From Pararobbsia silviterrae (GTDB lineage Bacteria; Pseudomonadota; Gammaproteobacteria; Burkholderiales; Burkholderiaceae), in NCBI RefSeq assembly GCF_003628125.1, contig NZ_RBZU01000002.1, forward strand, positions 556,891 through 620,890: a stretch of DNA of 64,000 nt. Reading direction: 5' to 3'. Below are positions 61,918-64,000 of the stretch, in pieces. Under the pieces are notes generated by a model, which was not told the origin of the DNA, did not search any database, and saw only the letters and a list, made by a program, of their open reading frames with translations. Both the position numbers and the translations under genes were made by a program. The number at the start of each line of letters is the position of its first letter. Positions within the stretch are counted from its first letter, which is position 1.

Positions 61918-64000
61918 GTGAATCACGTCTATCGAGTCATTTGGAACAGGAGCCTGAACGTCTTTCAGGCGGCGTCTGAACTTGCGCGCGCATCGGGCAG
62001 CGGGTCATGCGATCGCGTATCGAGCGGCAGCCAACCGGATCGCCCGGCACTCAAGGCGATCGTCGTGGCGATGGCCGCGCTCGGTGCGGTTTTCGGTCCC
62101 GCCACGGCATTCGCTACCGCTTACGAAGTCTCGCTGAACGGTACCGGCGTCTACGTGGGCACGCCGAGCGCGGGGACCGCCGATTGGACCTGGGACGGCG
62201 AGAGCGCGACGTTCGTCTCGGGTGCGACACTGGTGGCTACCGAGTACGCTGCGATCGTCGAAAGCGGCGTCACGATCGACTCGATGACCAACAATGCCAC
62301 GATCACCGGCGCGGGCGGCCTCGATAACTTCGGCACCATCGGAGAAATCGACAACAACGGGGTCATCGCCACGAACTACGGGACCTACGGCCTCACCAAT
62401 TACGGTACCGTCACGACGTTCAACAACTCGGGCCGACTCGGCGTCAATGCCGCAGGCACGGTCACGAGCACCTCGGGGATCAACAATGAATCGACCGGCG
62501 GTGCGGCCGACTCGGTGATCGGCACGCTGCACAATACGTCGACCGGCATCATCGGGGGCGTGTATTACGGGATCTTCAACGCCGGTGCCGGTCCCGAACC
62601 CGACGCTTCCGGCACGACGATCATCACGACGGTGATCAACGACGGCTTGATCGAAGGGGTGATCAAGGGGATTTCGAACTACGGCACGATCGGCGCCATC
62701 AACAACACGAGTACCGGGATCATCAGCGGCCCCACCGCGATTTACAACGGAAGCGGCGCCACGCTCGGCACGGTCACCAATGCCGGCATCATCCGAGGCG
62801 ACATCGAGAACGATGCCTCCCAGGATCTGACCTTTGCAGGCGGCACGACGGGGTTCGGTACGCTGACGGGCGCCGACTTCGTGTCGCAGGGCGAGATCAC
62901 GAACACGGGCGGTAACGTCGTCTTCGCGAGCGGCAACACGCTGCTCAACGACAATATCAATGCTGGCAGCTTTTCGGTGAACAACACGGGTGCCACGCTG
63001 CAAGTCAACAACCCGGTCACGATCACCGGCGGCTACAACCAGACGGCCGGCACGCTCGTGATCGGCGTCGGGGACGGCGCGACACACACCGGTAACGAAA
63101 GCGATACGGGCTATGGCCGCTTGATCGTGAGCGGCGACGTGACGCTCGCCGCGGGCACGGGTGTCGAACTCAAGAGCACGACGGGCAATTATGCGTTCGC
63201 GGCGGGACAGCGCTTTGTCGTCATCGAGTCGACGGGCATCAACGTGAACTACAACGAGAGCGCGCTCAATTACTCGATCGCGGGCTATACGAGCTCGATC
63301 ACGGGGTCGAGCATGACGGTCGATAACGGCGAGCTCGTCGATACGGATCTGGTGCTGCAGATCAACAGCGCGACCGCAACGGGCTCGTCGTCGCCGACAG
63401 GAACGCCGAACGCGACGGTGCCGAACGCGATCCAGTCCTTGGGCGGTTTGTCGCGCTATGCGGGCGTCAGCAACGCGGGGCTGTTGAACCTGTTCGACGC
63501 GGCCGACGCGCTCGAAGCGACGGGCACGACGGCACAGCTCAACAAGGCCGGTGCGCAATTGAGCCCGATTCAGCAAGCCAATTCGTCGCAAGCCGCGGCC
63601 GCGCCGACGATCGATGTGCTGAACGTCGTGGCCGATCACGTGCAAAGCCTTCGCCTCGCGCAAGCCGACGGCAACGACAGCGGCGAGTCGAGCGGCATTT
63701 CGACGGGCGAGAGTCTGGCGGGCTGGGGCGTGTGGGGCCAGGCCTTCGGCGGTCATGCGAGCCAGGGTCAACGCGGCGATACGCCGGGCTATAACGCGAA
63801 CTACGGCGGCCTCTTGCTCGGCGCGGACAAGGCGATCGACGACCACTGGCGCGTGGGCGGCGTGTTCAACTACAGCAACACGCAGATCAACGACACCGAC
63901 GACGCCGAAGGCGACAGCACGGAAGTCAACGCCTACGGCCTGCTCGGTTATGCGAGCTATACGGGGCAACCGTGGTACGTCAACGTGTCGGGTGGTGTGA
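61918..64000 (+). CDS. Type Va autotransporter with ESPR signal peptide (3' end beyond window)
   Basis: The frame is open from the GTG at 61918 to the window edge (about 694 residues). TGGGGA lies 5 bases upstream. The first residues, NHVYRVIWNRSLNVFQAASELARA, are an extended signal peptide region; the hydrophobic core AIVVAMAALGAVFGPATAFA follows. The passenger (about 75-590) is built of NYGTI/NNGVI/NTSTGIISG-type repeats predicting a beta-helix, with an unusually Asn/Gly/Thr-rich composition. From about residue 602, GWGVWGQAFGGHASQ, YNANYGGLLLGADKAI and WRVGGVFNYSNTQI mark the start of the C-terminal translocator barrel. It is probably an adhesin or surface protein. The barrel end is missing. 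Confidence 0.92.
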   Translation, partial: MNHVYRVIWNRSLNVFQAASELARASGSGSCDRVSSGSQPDRPALKAIVVAMAALGAVFGPATAFATAYEVSLNGTGVYVGTPSAGTADWTWDGESATFVSGATLVATEYAAIVESGVTIDSMTNNATITGAGGLDNFGTIGEIDNNGVIATNYGTYGLTNYGTVTTFNNSGRLGVNAAGTVTSTSGINNESTGGAADSVIGTLHNTSTGIIGGVYYGIFNAGAGPEPDASGTTIITTVINDGLIEGVIKGISNYGTIGAINNTSTGIISGPTAIYNGSGATLGTVTNAGIIRGDIENDASQDLTFAGGTTGFGTLTGADFVSQGEITNTGGNVVFASGNTLLNDNINAGSFSVNNTGATLQVNNPVTITGGYNQTAGTLVIGVGDGATHTGNESDTGYGRLIVSGDVTLAAGTGVELKSTTGNYAFAAGQRFVVIESTGINVNYNESALNYSIAGYTSSITGSSMTVDNGELVDTDLVLQINSATATGSSSPTGTPNATVPNAIQSLGGLSRYAGVSNAGLLNLFDAADALEATGTTAQLNKAGAQLSPIQQANSSQAAAAPTIDVLNVVADHVQSLRLAQADGNDSGESSGISTGESLAGWGVWGQAFGGHASQGQRGDTPGYNANYGGLLLGADKAIDDHWRVGGVFNYSNTQINDTDDAEGDSTEVNAYGLLGYASYTGQPWYVNVSGGV

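Noticed and set aside
62005..63969. 654-codon minus-strand open frame opposite the autotransporter
   Set aside because: The plus-strand frame has an ESPR, passenger repeats and barrel start. The antisense product is Arg/Val-rich with no recognisable domain.

Overview
The window looks like a chromosomal segment of a Gram-negative betaproteobacterium, most likely Burkholderiaceae (Burkholderia, Paraburkholderia or Caballeronia type). The evidence is high GC codon use, a classical Burkholderia general porin, a small DUF4148 exported protein, an ESPR-type autotransporter and IS3-family remnants. No rRNA, tRNA, CRISPR array or intact insertion sequence was seen. Homology statements come from recognising family motifs by eye; no search was run.

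Region 1 (1-2800): the tail of a short-chain dehydrogenase, a frameshifted IS3-type transposase remnant, a two-HKD phospholipase D-like protein on the minus strand, and an intergenic block with a perfect 12-bp x 3 repeat.

Region 2 (2813-33318), all on the plus strand, is the most striking part. A cell-surface-signalling trio (VreA-like barrel-less STN protein, FecI-like ECF sigma factor, FecR-like anti-sigma factor) precedes a giant two-partner-secretion exoprotein (about 4280 aa). Next come a DUF4915/TIGR03032-type protein overlapping an APS kinase, then the TpsB transporter and an ExbB (with an exported DUF2341/LamG-like ectodomain)-ExbD-TonB energy module. The block ends with a putative porin, a periplasmic coiled-coil protein, a YbjN-like protein, a second exported TonB-C-like protein, a parvulin (PpiC), two unassigned proteins and a DegP/Do-like protease. 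The core resembles the P. aeruginosa vreAIR / pdtA-pdtB-exbB2-exbD2-tonB4 locus. The insertion of a PAPS-producing kinase between TpsA and TpsB, together with a sulfotransferase-glycosyltransferase fusion just downstream (34589-36745), suggests that the exoprotein or its glycan is sulfated. That is an inference.

Region 3 (33409-60707) is an accessory catabolic region. A Rieske oxygenase lies at its left edge. The plus-strand operon 37505-44727 encodes a six-Asp-box propeller, HpcH/HpaI aldolase, Pht5/SBP-like protein, LigJ-like 4-oxalomesaconate hydratase, atypical SDR, FAH-family hydrolase and a LysR regulator with two DNA-binding domains. A minus-strand set (44819-51745) encodes a porin, maleate isomerase/arylmalonate decarboxylase-like protein, vicinal-oxygen-chelate (VOC) dioxygenase, a second Pht5/SBP-like protein, MFS transporter and a LigI-like amidohydrolase. 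A plus-strand set (52112-55440) encodes an amidohydrolase, NMT1-like protein, aldo/keto reductase and cupin. A second minus-strand set (55443-59154) encodes LeuD-like and LeuC-like dehydratase subunits, a second VOC protein and a paralogous amidohydrolase. An MFS transporter at 59514 closes the region. The content points to uptake and meta-cleavage catabolism of an aromatic or heteroaromatic acid, with dicarboxylate or tricarboxylate intermediates. The exact substrate cannot be read from the sequence.

Region 4 (60718-64000): a small DUF4148 protein, an AT-rich spacer, an IS3 OrfA remnant followed by a strong hairpin, and a type Va autotransporter with an ESPR signal peptide that runs off the right end.
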